This document shows positions 9,301-17,417 of a DNA stretch of 42,244 nucleotides, in pieces. The first letter of the stretch is position 1, and every line of letters starts with the position of its first letter. The stretch is taken from assembly GCA_026394775.1 (NCBI GenBank), contig JAPLZY010000025.1, positions 1 through 42,244 of the forward strand, written 5' to 3'. The notes beneath the pieces are model-generated. The model saw only the letters and a program-made list of their open reading frames with translations, ran no database searches and was not told the origin of the DNA. Made by a program: the position numbers and the translations under genes. This stretch comes from Candidatus Zambryskiibacteriota bacterium (lineage in GTDB: Bacteria; Patescibacteriota; Minisyncoccia; Phycocordibacterales; DATDWN01).

Positions 9301-9543
9301 CAGCGATTTGGAGAAATGGAAGTGTGGGCACTTCTCGGACACGGTGCAGCTCACACCCTACAAGAAATCCTTACTATTAAATCAGACGATATTACTGGTC
9401 GATCGGCTGCATTTGATGCGATTGTGAAAGGTGAGCCGATCACACAGCTCGGCACCCCAGCGTCGTTTAACGTACTACTCAATAACCTTCGAGGTCTCTC
9501 TCTTGATGTGGATGTACAGCAGGGGCCAGAAGAAGTGAAATAA
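6343..9543 (+). CDS. rpoB: DNA-directed RNA polymerase subunit beta
   Basis: Full-length RpoB; HTPEGPNIGL, GRHGNKGV, GQRFGEMEVWAL motifs. Confidence 0.99.
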   Translation: MSQHTQTHVRKGPRPQKFFGRFKKPLIETPNFVEPQLDSFKWLVEEGLKEVFKEFSSIKDYSEKKFQLDFTGFELALPKYDEYHAKENKLSYDAPLKVKVKLKNHIMGSEKEQEIFMADFPLMTSHGTFIISGIERVIVPQLARSYGVFFTANEVRGRRLFGAKVIPGRGAWVEIESDADGVMYVRIDRKRKFPIATLLRVLGAPTDKEINKLFEGDEFAKNSIIKTIAKDTAKTIEDAYIEIHKRLRDGDLATAENAKEFVDALFNEERYDLSPVGRFRFNQRFSKKLDEKEKNRKTISIDDIATIVTHIAHLNNTPNAQPDDIDHLGSRRVRFVGELFQQKIRVGMAQIKRNIQNRMSTIDTDVTLPVQFISPKPLQARIKEFFTTNQLSQFMLQENPLAEVEHLRTLSALGPGGLNRARAGFEVRDVHPSHYGRLCPIHTPEGPNIGLVLRLAVYARLNHFGMIETPYAKVKDGKITGEIVHLNASEEENFAIAHAATRYDKDGKIIDGVVEVRINGEPSTIENTKVDYMDVATNQAFSIATNMIPFVNNDDSTRALMGSNMQKQATPCVVAEAPLVGTGIETSAVKDTGRLVLASEEGTVSYVDGGKVKVKNSKGKETEYKLVKFSRTNGFTAFHQRPSVDVGDVVKKGAVLADTSASEHGQMAIGQNILIAFMSWSGSNYEDAIILSEKLVKKSKFTSIHIEEFVVNVRDTKLGPEVTTCDIPNVGEGKLKNLAEDGIVRVGAEVRPGDILVGKITPKGETQLTPEERLLRSLFGEKARDVKDTSKRMEGGKRGRVINVQVFSREKGDKLDSGIIKRIHIEVAELRNVSVGDKLAGRHGNKGVISRILPEEDMPYMADGTPIDMILTPLGVPSRMNLGQILELHLGLAAHTLDYQAIVPPFAGATDTEIKDELVKAGFPKNGKIPLYDGRTGEKFEQDIAVGYMYILKLHHMVEDKIHMRSIGPYSLITQQPLGGKAQSGGQRFGEMEVWALLGHGAAHTLQEILTIKSDDITGRSAAFDAIVKGEPITQLGTPASFNVLLNNLRGLSLDVDVQQGPEEVK

Positions 9544-9571
9544 TTGGTCGATGTAACTTCAAAAAATATCT

Positions 9572-12500
9572 ATGAAAACACAACCTAAAACAAATTCAAC
9601 AAACTTCGACATGATCACTCTACGACTTGCGTCGCCAGAGAGAATACTTGAGTGGTCATTTGGTGAAATCACAAAGCCAGAAACAATCAACTATCGAACA
9701 CAGCGTTCAGAAAAGAACGGACTCTTTGACGAGAAGATCTTTGGACCAGACAAAGACTACGAGTGTTACTGTGGTAAATACCGTGGTATCAGATACAAGG
9801 GAATTGTCTGTGAAAAATGTGGAGTGGAAATCACTCGCTCTATTGTACGTCGAGAGCGAATGGGACATATCGAGCTTGCGACACCGGTCTCACATATTTG
9901 GTTTCTCAAATCAATGCCTTCACGTATTGCAATGATTTTGGGTATCCCTACTATGGATATCGAAAAAGTAATCTACTTTGCAGGATATATTGTCACATCA
10001 GTAACCGAAGAAGAACGACAGCGATACCTCAAAGATTTGGATTCTGAATACAAGTCTAAAGTAAAGTCTCTTCAAGACGAGAAAACAAAAGAGGCTGTCA
10101 AAGAAATGTATTTGACGACAAAGCGTGATATTGAAAGTATCAACGAAGGTAAAGTGCTCGACGAAGTGGAATACCACAACTTTGGTATGAAATACGGCAC
10201 TATGTTTGAAGCAGGTATTGGTGCTGAAGCGATCTTTAATATTTTCAAACGACTCGACCTTTCTAAACTCTTGGTATCACTCCATGCAGAAGTAGAAAAA
10301 GCTCCTGCACTCGAGATTGGAAAGATCAACAAACGCATCAGTACTATCTCCGCAATGGTAAACTCTGGTGTACGACCTGAATGGATGTTCATGACTCATA
10401 TTCCTGTTATCCCACCAGCACTCCGACCAATGGTCCCACTAGACGGAGGACGATATGCAACATCAGACGTAAACGACCTCTACCGACGAGTGATCAACCG
10501 AAACAACCGTCTCAAGAAACTCAAAGAGATTCACGCACCAGATGTGATCTTGCGAAACGAAAAGCGTATCTTGCAAGAAGCGGTGGATGCATTGATCGAC
10601 AACTCTATTCGACATGGAGGCACTTCAGGTGCAACATCTCTCGCACAGCGACGAGCGCTTAAGTCAATCGCTGACAACCTAAAAGGAAAGCGTGGAATCT
10701 TCCGACAGAACCTTTTGGGTAAACGTGTTGACTACTCAGGACGTTCAGTGATTGTGGTAGGACCAGAGCTCAATATCAACCAGTGTGGTTTGCCAAAACA
10801 CATGGCACTTGAACTCTTCAAACCATTTGTTATCTCACAGCTTTTGAAACGAGAGCTTGCATACAATATTCGAGGTGCAAGTAAACTGATCGAAGACGGT
10901 ATTGCAGAAGTGTGGGCAATCTTGGAAGAAGTTACAAAAAACAAATATGTACTCTTAAACCGAGCACCGACTCTCCACCGTCTTGGTATTCAGGCCTTTC
11001 AGCCTGTATTGATCGAAGGAAATGCGATCCAGCTTCACCCGCTCGTATGTTCTGCGTTTAACGCGGACTTCGACGGAGACCAGATGGCAGTCCACGTACC
11101 ACTTTCTGATGAGGCGCAAGCTGAAGCACGAGAGATCATGGCTGCGGATAAAAATATTTTGAAACCAGGATCAGGAGATCCGACAGTGTCAGCAAAAATG
11201 CTTGATATTGTGCTTGGTGTGTACTGGATGACAAAAGAAATGACTGGTGAAAAAGGAGAAGGAATGATATTCCAGAGCCCAAACAGTGCTATTACTGCAT
11301 ATGACTTTGACGCGGTTACATTCCGTGCAAAGATCAAAGTGCTTCCAACAGATACTCCAAAGTACGCACAGTTTGAAGGAAAGATTTTTGAAACAACTGT
11401 TGGAAAACTTTTGTTCAACAACGTGCTTCCAAAAGACTATCCGTATGTAAATACTGAGATGGTACAAAAGAAGATCACTGCGCTTATTGACGATTTGATT
11501 GAACGATACGGTATTGAAAATGTACCTGCTATCATCGACAAGATGAAAAAGTTTGGTTTCAAGTACGCAACACATTCTGGTGTAACATGGGGAATTGACG
11601 ATGTGATGATTCCTGAAGGTAAAAACGCGATCGTGGAAGCTGCACAAAAGGAAATCGACACAATGATGGAGCACTTTAACGATGGTCTTATCTCTAAAGA
11701 AGAGCGTCTCCGAAAAGCGACAGAAGTATGGCACAAAGCAAAAGACGATGTAGGAAAGCTTATTCCTGCATCAGTGCCTGCAAACGGTCCAGTATCTGAC
11801 ATGGTGCTCTCAGGAGCTCGAGGTTCATGGGGTAACATTACTCAGATGGCAGGTATGAAAGGTTTGATCACGAACACTTCTGGTGAGACTATTGAATTTC
11901 CGATTAAGTCTTGTATGAAAGAGGGTCTTACTCCGATTGAATACTTTACGACTACTCACGGATCACGAAAAGGTCTTACTGACACAGCGCTTAACACAGC
12001 GAAAGCAGGATACCTTACTCGAAAACTTTTCGTAGTGGCACAAGATATTGTGGTTACTGAAGAAGATTGTGGAACCACAGAGGGTATTGTGATGGGTGAA
12101 GAGTCAGGTGCTATTGATCTTTCTTTGGCAAAACATATTAAAGGACGTTTTGTTGCAAAAGATGTTGTTGGAACAGATGGTAAAGTAATCTTTGCTAAAG
12201 ACCACCTTCTTTCAAAGAAAGATGCGCAGAGTCTCGAAACTCTCGGTATTAAAAATGTAACTGTACGGTCACCGCTCTCTTGTAAGACACTCGATGGTGT
12301 GTGTGTAAAATGTTACGGAACAGACCTAGGTAAAAACAAAGTGATTGAGATTGGTGAAGCAGTGGGAACAGTGGCAGGACAAGCGATCGGAGAGCCAGGA
12401 ACACAGCTTACTATGCGTACATTCCACTCTGGAGGTACTGCGTCAGTGGGAGGAGATATTACCTCAGGTTTGCCTCGTGTTGAAGAAATCTTTGAAAAAC

Positions 12501-13237
12501 GAAAACCTAAAAACCCAGCGATTGTTTCGACTATCGCAGGTACGGTTTCTGATATCAAGATTTCAAACAAAGAAAAACTTGTCACTATTATTCCTGATCT
12601 TGAATACAAAACAAAGATTAAGGGAGATGTTGAATACAATGTAAGTCTCAACCGAATGATCTTGGTAAAGGTGGGAGATCGAGTAGAAAAAGGAGATATT
12701 ATTACTGACGGTTCTGCTGATATTGATGAGCTCTTCCGATACGCAGGAAAAGACAAGACCGTAAACTATATTATTTCTGAAATCAACAAACCATACGACC
12801 TTCAAGGTGCAGCGGTATCTCGAAAACACATTGAATTGATCGTGCGACAAATGTTTGCACGAAAACGAATCAAGGATGCAGGAGATACGCTCTTTACTCG
12901 AGGTGACTTGGTGGACAATGCATTCCTCTCTGAAGAAAATACACGAATGCGCGCAGACGGAACTACAGAAGCAAAAGCTGACTCAGTGGTTATGGGTATT
13001 TCAGATGTGTCACTTTCACGAAAGAGTTTCCTTGCGGCAGCTTCGTTCCAACACACAACACGTATCTTGATCACAAGCTCTATTAAAGGTACGACAGACA
13101 AGCTCGCTGGTCTTATGGAAAATGTGATTATTGGAAAATTGATCCCTGCAGGTACTGGATTTAAAGGAAGTAGAAAAGCACAGATGATCAAAGATGTGCG
13201 TGAGGTACGAGATGCAGAAAGAGGTGAGCTTGGGTAG
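9572..13237 (+). CDS. rpoC: DNA-directed RNA polymerase subunit beta'
   Basis: NADFDGDQMAVH catalytic motif, zinc motif CYCGKYRGIRYKGIVCEKCGVE. Confidence 0.99.
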   Translation: MKTQPKTNSTNFDMITLRLASPERILEWSFGEITKPETINYRTQRSEKNGLFDEKIFGPDKDYECYCGKYRGIRYKGIVCEKCGVEITRSIVRRERMGHIELATPVSHIWFLKSMPSRIAMILGIPTMDIEKVIYFAGYIVTSVTEEERQRYLKDLDSEYKSKVKSLQDEKTKEAVKEMYLTTKRDIESINEGKVLDEVEYHNFGMKYGTMFEAGIGAEAIFNIFKRLDLSKLLVSLHAEVEKAPALEIGKINKRISTISAMVNSGVRPEWMFMTHIPVIPPALRPMVPLDGGRYATSDVNDLYRRVINRNNRLKKLKEIHAPDVILRNEKRILQEAVDALIDNSIRHGGTSGATSLAQRRALKSIADNLKGKRGIFRQNLLGKRVDYSGRSVIVVGPELNINQCGLPKHMALELFKPFVISQLLKRELAYNIRGASKLIEDGIAEVWAILEEVTKNKYVLLNRAPTLHRLGIQAFQPVLIEGNAIQLHPLVCSAFNADFDGDQMAVHVPLSDEAQAEAREIMAADKNILKPGSGDPTVSAKMLDIVLGVYWMTKEMTGEKGEGMIFQSPNSAITAYDFDAVTFRAKIKVLPTDTPKYAQFEGKIFETTVGKLLFNNVLPKDYPYVNTEMVQKKITALIDDLIERYGIENVPAIIDKMKKFGFKYATHSGVTWGIDDVMIPEGKNAIVEAAQKEIDTMMEHFNDGLISKEERLRKATEVWHKAKDDVGKLIPASVPANGPVSDMVLSGARGSWGNITQMAGMKGLITNTSGETIEFPIKSCMKEGLTPIEYFTTTHGSRKGLTDTALNTAKAGYLTRKLFVVAQDIVVTEEDCGTTEGIVMGEESGAIDLSLAKHIKGRFVAKDVVGTDGKVIFAKDHLLSKKDAQSLETLGIKNVTVRSPLSCKTLDGVCVKCYGTDLGKNKVIEIGEAVGTVAGQAIGEPGTQLTMRTFHSGGTASVGGDITSGLPRVEEIFEKRKPKNPAIVSTIAGTVSDIKISNKEKLVTIIPDLEYKTKIKGDVEYNVSLNRMILVKVGDRVEKGDIITDGSADIDELFRYAGKDKTVNYIISEINKPYDLQGAAVSRKHIELIVRQMFARKRIKDAGDTLFTRGDLVDNAFLSEENTRMRADGTTEAKADSVVMGISDVSLSRKSFLAAASFQHTTRILITSSIKGTTDKLAGLMENVIIGKLIPAGTGFKGSRKAQMIKDVREVRDAERGELG

Positions 13238-13310
13238 GGACCCAAGTGCAAGACCTTGCCTAGGCTTTTGTACTCAAAAGACTGACAAGGTGTACTGCTC
13301 CTGTAAGGAG
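13229..13310 (+). other. structured motif copy B
   Basis: CTTGGG-TAGGGA-CCCAAG hairpin spanning the rpoC stop, then GCAAGACCTTGCCTAGGCTTTTGTACTCAAAAGACTGACAAGGTGTACTG CTCC-TGTAA-GGAG. Confidence 0.75.
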
Positions 13311-13332
13311 TCCAGGGAGAGTAAGGGGTGTT

Positions 13333-13497
13333 AATTTCAAATTTTTAATTTCAAATTTAAAAGGAATTTGAGATTTCAAAGATATTGTATTTTCAGGCAG
13401 GTTACAAAGAGTATTCGTTTTAAAGATGAATTATTAACTCATTGGAAATTGTTAGAAACTGTTTTGAAACTTAAAATTTTAAATTTGAAATTTATCC
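13333..13497. repeat. AT-rich inverted-repeat intergenic segment
   Basis: AATTTCAAATTTTTAATTTCAAATTTAAAAG ... CTTAAAATTTTAAATTTGAAATTTA. Confidence 0.6.
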
Positions 13498-13498
13498 C

Positions 13499-15247
13499 AT
13501 GAGTTCATCTGTTGATCAAATAAAGGCTCGACTCGACATTGTTTCTCTCGTAGGGACGTATATTAAACTTGAAAAAACGGGGGGGAATTTTAAGGGACGT
13601 TGTCCGTTCCATAACGAAAAGACCCCTTCTTTTTTCGTATCTCCTGACCGAGATTCGTACTATTGTTTTGGATGTCACGCCAAAGGGGATATCTTCACTT
13701 TTGTTCAAGAGTTCGAAGGTCTTGATTTTGTCGGTGCGCTTAAGGTCTTGGCTGAACGTACGGGGGTGACACTGGAATCTATAAATCCTCAGTCAAAAAC
13801 AGAAAAAGACGAGCTCTATCATGCTCTTGAAGTTGCTACGTTTTATTTCGAGAAAAATTTGGGAAATGAAAAGATGCCCTTTGACTATTTGTTGCATCGA
13901 GGTCTGCTCAAAGAAACAGCCACTTCGTGGAGACTTGGGTATGCATATCCAGAATGGAGAGGGCTCTATGAGTTTATGTTGTCAAAACAAATCACAGTAG
14001 AAACAATGCAGAAGGTGGGTGTGATAAAAAAGAAAGATACGGCAGGGATAGCGGGTGCGGGCACTGGCACAGAAACATTTTACGATACCTTCAGGGGGCG
14101 TATCATGTTTCCTATCTCTGATTCATCGGGGAGAGTGGTTGGTTTTTCGGGTCGTATTGTAGTGGACGACGGCAAGTCGCCAAAATATCTAAACTCTCCG
14201 GAAACAGAGCTTTTTAACAAATCAGAAGTGCTCTATGGTCTGCATAAAGCTAAGCTTGCTATTCGAGAGAGGGACTATACGATCCTTGTTGAAGGACAGA
14301 TGGACCTTGTTATGTTGCATCAGGCTGGGTTTACAAACACAGTAGCATCTTCAGGTACTGCACTGGGAGAAGCACACCTTACGCGACTTTCTAGACTTTC
14401 AAACCGCATCATCATTGCTTTCGATGGAGACTCTGCAGGTATTGCGGCAGTCTATCGTGCATCAAAGATTGCACTTTCACTTGGTATGGAGGTAAAAGTG
14501 GCGACAATGCCAGACGGTCTTGACCCAGCAGATCTTGCTAAAGATTCACCTGAAGTTCTTACAGCTTCGATAAAGCAGGCGCAACATATTATTTTGTTTG
14601 TGCTCGCTACGGTCTTAAAGTCGACAGATGATCATCAGATCATTTCTCGGAAAGTGGTTTCTGATGTGTTGCCTTTTGTGGCATATGTCAAAAGCTCATC
14701 TGAGCAATCTCACTTTATTGCTGAGATATCGGCTAAAACGAGGATTAAAGAAGAAGCTTTGTGGGGTGACTTGCGACAAGTTTCTCTTGCACAGTCGGGT
14801 GTAATAAAACACGATGCTCCGCGGAAGGTACAAGGTCAGACTGACCGGCGTCTCGTGATCGCACGCAAGATTATCGGTATTATGCTCTGGCAGAAAAATT
14901 CAAAAGACCCAAAGCTTCGTGCAGAGGATATAGAAAAACAACTCTGTGATATTTTAGGAGTTGATACGTCTACTGTTATAGAGAAAGTAGAAAGTGACAA
15001 CAAGGAAGCATTGCTCTTTGAGACCGAAAGCTATTATAATAATCATGATTCACTTTCGACTGATGTGACAGAGCTTCTCACTTCGCTTCTTGAAGAAGAT
15101 CTGAAAGGAAAGCTCATTCGCACAATGGCAGAATTGCATAGCGCAGAAAGTATACACGATAAAGATAAAGCACAGCTTTTGCTCGCAGAATGCCAAAGGC
15201 TTTCACGTAAAATCAACGAACTAAAACATCCACATGAAAAAAAATAA
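13499..15247 (+). CDS. dnaG: DNA primase
   Basis: [25 protein letters not shown] zinc finger, [16 protein letters not shown]. Confidence 0.97.
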   Translation: MSSSVDQIKARLDIVSLVGTYIKLEKTGGNFKGRCPFHNEKTPSFFVSPDRDSYYCFGCHAKGDIFTFVQEFEGLDFVGALKVLAERTGVTLESINPQSKTEKDELYHALEVATFYFEKNLGNEKMPFDYLLHRGLLKETATSWRLGYAYPEWRGLYEFMLSKQITVETMQKVGVIKKKDTAGIAGAGTGTETFYDTFRGRIMFPISDSSGRVVGFSGRIVVDDGKSPKYLNSPETELFNKSEVLYGLHKAKLAIRERDYTILVEGQMDLVMLHQAGFTNTVASSGTALGEAHLTRLSRLSNRIIIAFDGDSAGIAAVYRASKIALSLGMEVKVATMPDGLDPADLAKDSPEVLTASIKQAQHIILFVLATVLKSTDDHQIISRKVVSDVLPFVAYVKSSSEQSHFIAEISAKTRIKEEALWGDLRQVSLAQSGVIKHDAPRKVQGQTDRRLVIARKIIGIMLWQKNSKDPKLRAEDIEKQLCDILGVDTSTVIEKVESDNKEALLFETESYYNNHDSLSTDVTELLTSLLEEDLKGKLIRTMAELHSAESIHDKDKAQLLLAECQRLSRKINELKHPHEKK

Positions 15248-16508
15248 AACTACAAACAAACCAATCAAAAAAGCACCAATAAAAAAGGTGGCCAAAAAAG
15301 CAGTTTCAAAAACTGTTAAAAAGTCGTCTCGAGTTATGTTGCCGAAAAGTAAGACAAAGAAAAAAGCAAAACCTATTGCAGCATTGCGGTCTTTCAAAGA
15401 TGATTCAGGTAAAAAAGTAAACAAGGCGGACAAGATGGAGCAGGCGGTCCAGCGTCTTTTAGGTAAAGGAAAAGAACGCGGTTTTGTGACCTATGATTTT
15501 ATTTTGAAAGAATTCCCAACAATCGAAGATGATATTATCTTCCTTGAAGACCTCTATGACAGACTTCAGTCTGCAGGTATCGATGTATTGGAAGGAGGAG
15601 GACTTTTGCAGAACCCAGCCGAAGACCCTGACTTGATGGGTAAAAAATACGGATACAACGGAAAGTCAGATGCATCGTATGATTCGATCCAGATGTACTT
15701 GAAAGAAATCGGACAGTACCCACTTATTTCAGGTTCTATGGAAAAAGAACTCGCTCGACGTATCGAAGCGGGGGATATTGAAGCTAAAAATCTTTTGGCT
15801 AGAGCCAACTTGCGTCTCGTGGTTTCGATTGCAAAAAAATACGTTGGACGTTCGGCTGACCTCACGCTCTTGGACCTTATCCAAGAAGGAAACCTCGGTC
15901 TCTTTAAAGCGGTAGATAAATTTGATTGGACTAAGGGCTACAAGTTTTCAACTTATGCAACATGGTGGATCAGACAAGCTATCACTCGTGCACTTGCAGA
16001 CCAGTCTCGAACAATCCGTGTGCCCGTGCACATGGTGGAAACTATCGCCAAGTACAAGCAAGTGGTTCGCAGACTCTCACAAGACCTTGGGCGAGACCCA
16101 CTTCCAGAAGAGATTGCAACAGAAATGAATCTCGATGTTGATAAGATTTATACAATTGAAAAGATTGACCAGAGTACTGTCTCTCTCGAAGCACCGATTG
16201 GTGAAGAAGATGATGGTAAAAGTAAGCTCGGAGACTTTTTGGCTGATGACAAGATCCTTTCTCCAGACCAAGAGTCTTCACGACGTATTATTGGAGACCA
16301 GGTGAGAGAGATATTGGATGACCTTCCAGAAAAAGAAAGACGAATTTTGGAAATGCGTCATGGTCTTATAGATGGTGTCACACATACACTCGAAGAAGTA
16401 GGGAAGGAGTTTGGAGTGACTCGTGAACGTATTCGACAGATTGAAGCGAAGGCGCATGAAAAGATTCGTCAGCATGACAAAATTAATCGGTTAAGGAACT
16501 ACTACTAA
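15234..16508 (+). CDS. rpoD: RNA polymerase primary sigma factor, Lys-rich N-terminus
   Basis: Regions 2 and 4 ([58 protein letters not shown]); overlaps the dnaG end. Confidence 0.97.
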   Translation: MKKNKTTNKPIKKAPIKKVAKKAVSKTVKKSSRVMLPKSKTKKKAKPIAALRSFKDDSGKKVNKADKMEQAVQRLLGKGKERGFVTYDFILKEFPTIEDDIIFLEDLYDRLQSAGIDVLEGGGLLQNPAEDPDLMGKKYGYNGKSDASYDSIQMYLKEIGQYPLISGSMEKELARRIEAGDIEAKNLLARANLRLVVSIAKKYVGRSADLTLLDLIQEGNLGLFKAVDKFDWTKGYKFSTYATWWIRQAITRALADQSRTIRVPVHMVETIAKYKQVVRRLSQDLGRDPLPEEIATEMNLDVDKIYTIEKIDQSTVSLEAPIGEEDDGKSKLGDFLADDKILSPDQESSRRIIGDQVREILDDLPEKERRILEMRHGLIDGVTHTLEEVGKEFGVTRERIRQIEAKAHEKIRQHDKINRLRNYY

Positions 16509-16514
16509 TTGATG

Positions 16515-16634
16515 CTCTGGTCTTTTTCACCAATCTCATCTTCTAAAATTATAAAAAGGTTCTCACCGTACCAGTAAGTACGCCTCCGATCCTTTTTAAA
16601 TTTTATAAACGACCTTGGCGAAAAATCCTCAGAG
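16515..16634. repeat. nested-hairpin element family 2, copy 1
   Basis: CTCTGGTCTTTTTCACCAATCTCATC ... GTACCAGTAAGTAC ... CGACCTTGGCGAAAAATCCTCAGAG. Confidence 0.75.
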
Positions 16635-16664
16635 TGTGATTATTGGAATTAGATTTTAGATACG

Positions 16665-16705
16665 AAAGAGCCCCGCCGGAAATGCCAGCAGGGCTTTTGG
16701 CTCGT
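16665..16705 (-). terminator. hairpin terminator for 16705-17277
   Basis: Minus strand AGCCCTGCTGGCATTTCCGGCGGGGCTCTTT. Confidence 0.65.
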
Positions 16706-17277
16706 TAGAGCACGAATTCTTCGTACAGGTCTTCAACTGTTAGTCTCTTGTTGTAGACCCTTAATTGCTTTTCGAGGTAAGGAGTGTCGCCGGCGAACGG
16801 GACAAACAGCCGTCGATCTTTCTTCATAATGATATCTTCAAGGAGCCTCACGTCGCATCCTCGTGCCTTCCAGTACTGAATAGGTTGTCCGGTGTATTTT
16901 AATACAACGCGGGCCAGGATGATCTCCAGTTCTCTCTTCGTTCCCGTGTGCATCACTCTTCGTTGATCTTCTTGAAGAAAGAAAGTGTATGTATCCGCTA
17001 TCCAGATTTTTACCTCTTGTGCAGATTCAGGAGTGCCAACTTGGATTAGCGACATCCTGTTAGCTAGTCCTATGGTAAAAGCTCTGTTACTGCAGAGAGC
17101 TAGCACATTCGACTGACTGTTGCCCCGGAATACCGGTTCAACGAAAATTTTCAATAGCCGCTGAATTGCTTTCTTGCGCACGTAGGGCTTATATACCCTA
17201 TTGTAGAAGGTATTGCTGGCCACTAAGGCAGTGGCGAGCAGGGTTATCTTAATGAAAATTTCTAACTGAATTGGCAT
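16705..17277 (-). CDS. uncharacterised protein with N-terminal TM segment
   Basis: 190-aa ORF; minus-strand promoter TTGACA-17-TATAGT upstream, terminator downstream. Confidence 0.65.
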   Translation of the reverse strand: MPIQLEIFIKITLLATALVASNTFYNRVYKPYVRKKAIQRLLKIFVEPVFRGNSQSNVLALCSNRAFTIGLANRMSLIQVGTPESAQEVKIWIADTYTFFLQEDQRRVMHTGTKRELEIILARVVLKYTGQPIQYWKARGCDVRLLEDIIMKKDRRLFVPFAGDTPYLEKQLRVYNKRLTVEDLYEEFVL

Positions 17278-17417
17278 AACACACTCCGTATCCTATACTC
17301 CGCATCCTCCAGTCCTTTTGAGATCTGTGGTGGGTTATGGATTTCTGTATATACTATACACATTTATATCATATATGTCAAGTAATTCGAATATGACTAA
17401 AATGCTATTCTTAACCT

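Noticed and set aside
12802-13251. 149-aa minus ORF opposite the rpoC end
   Set aside because: Antisense to rpoC with no recognisable domain.
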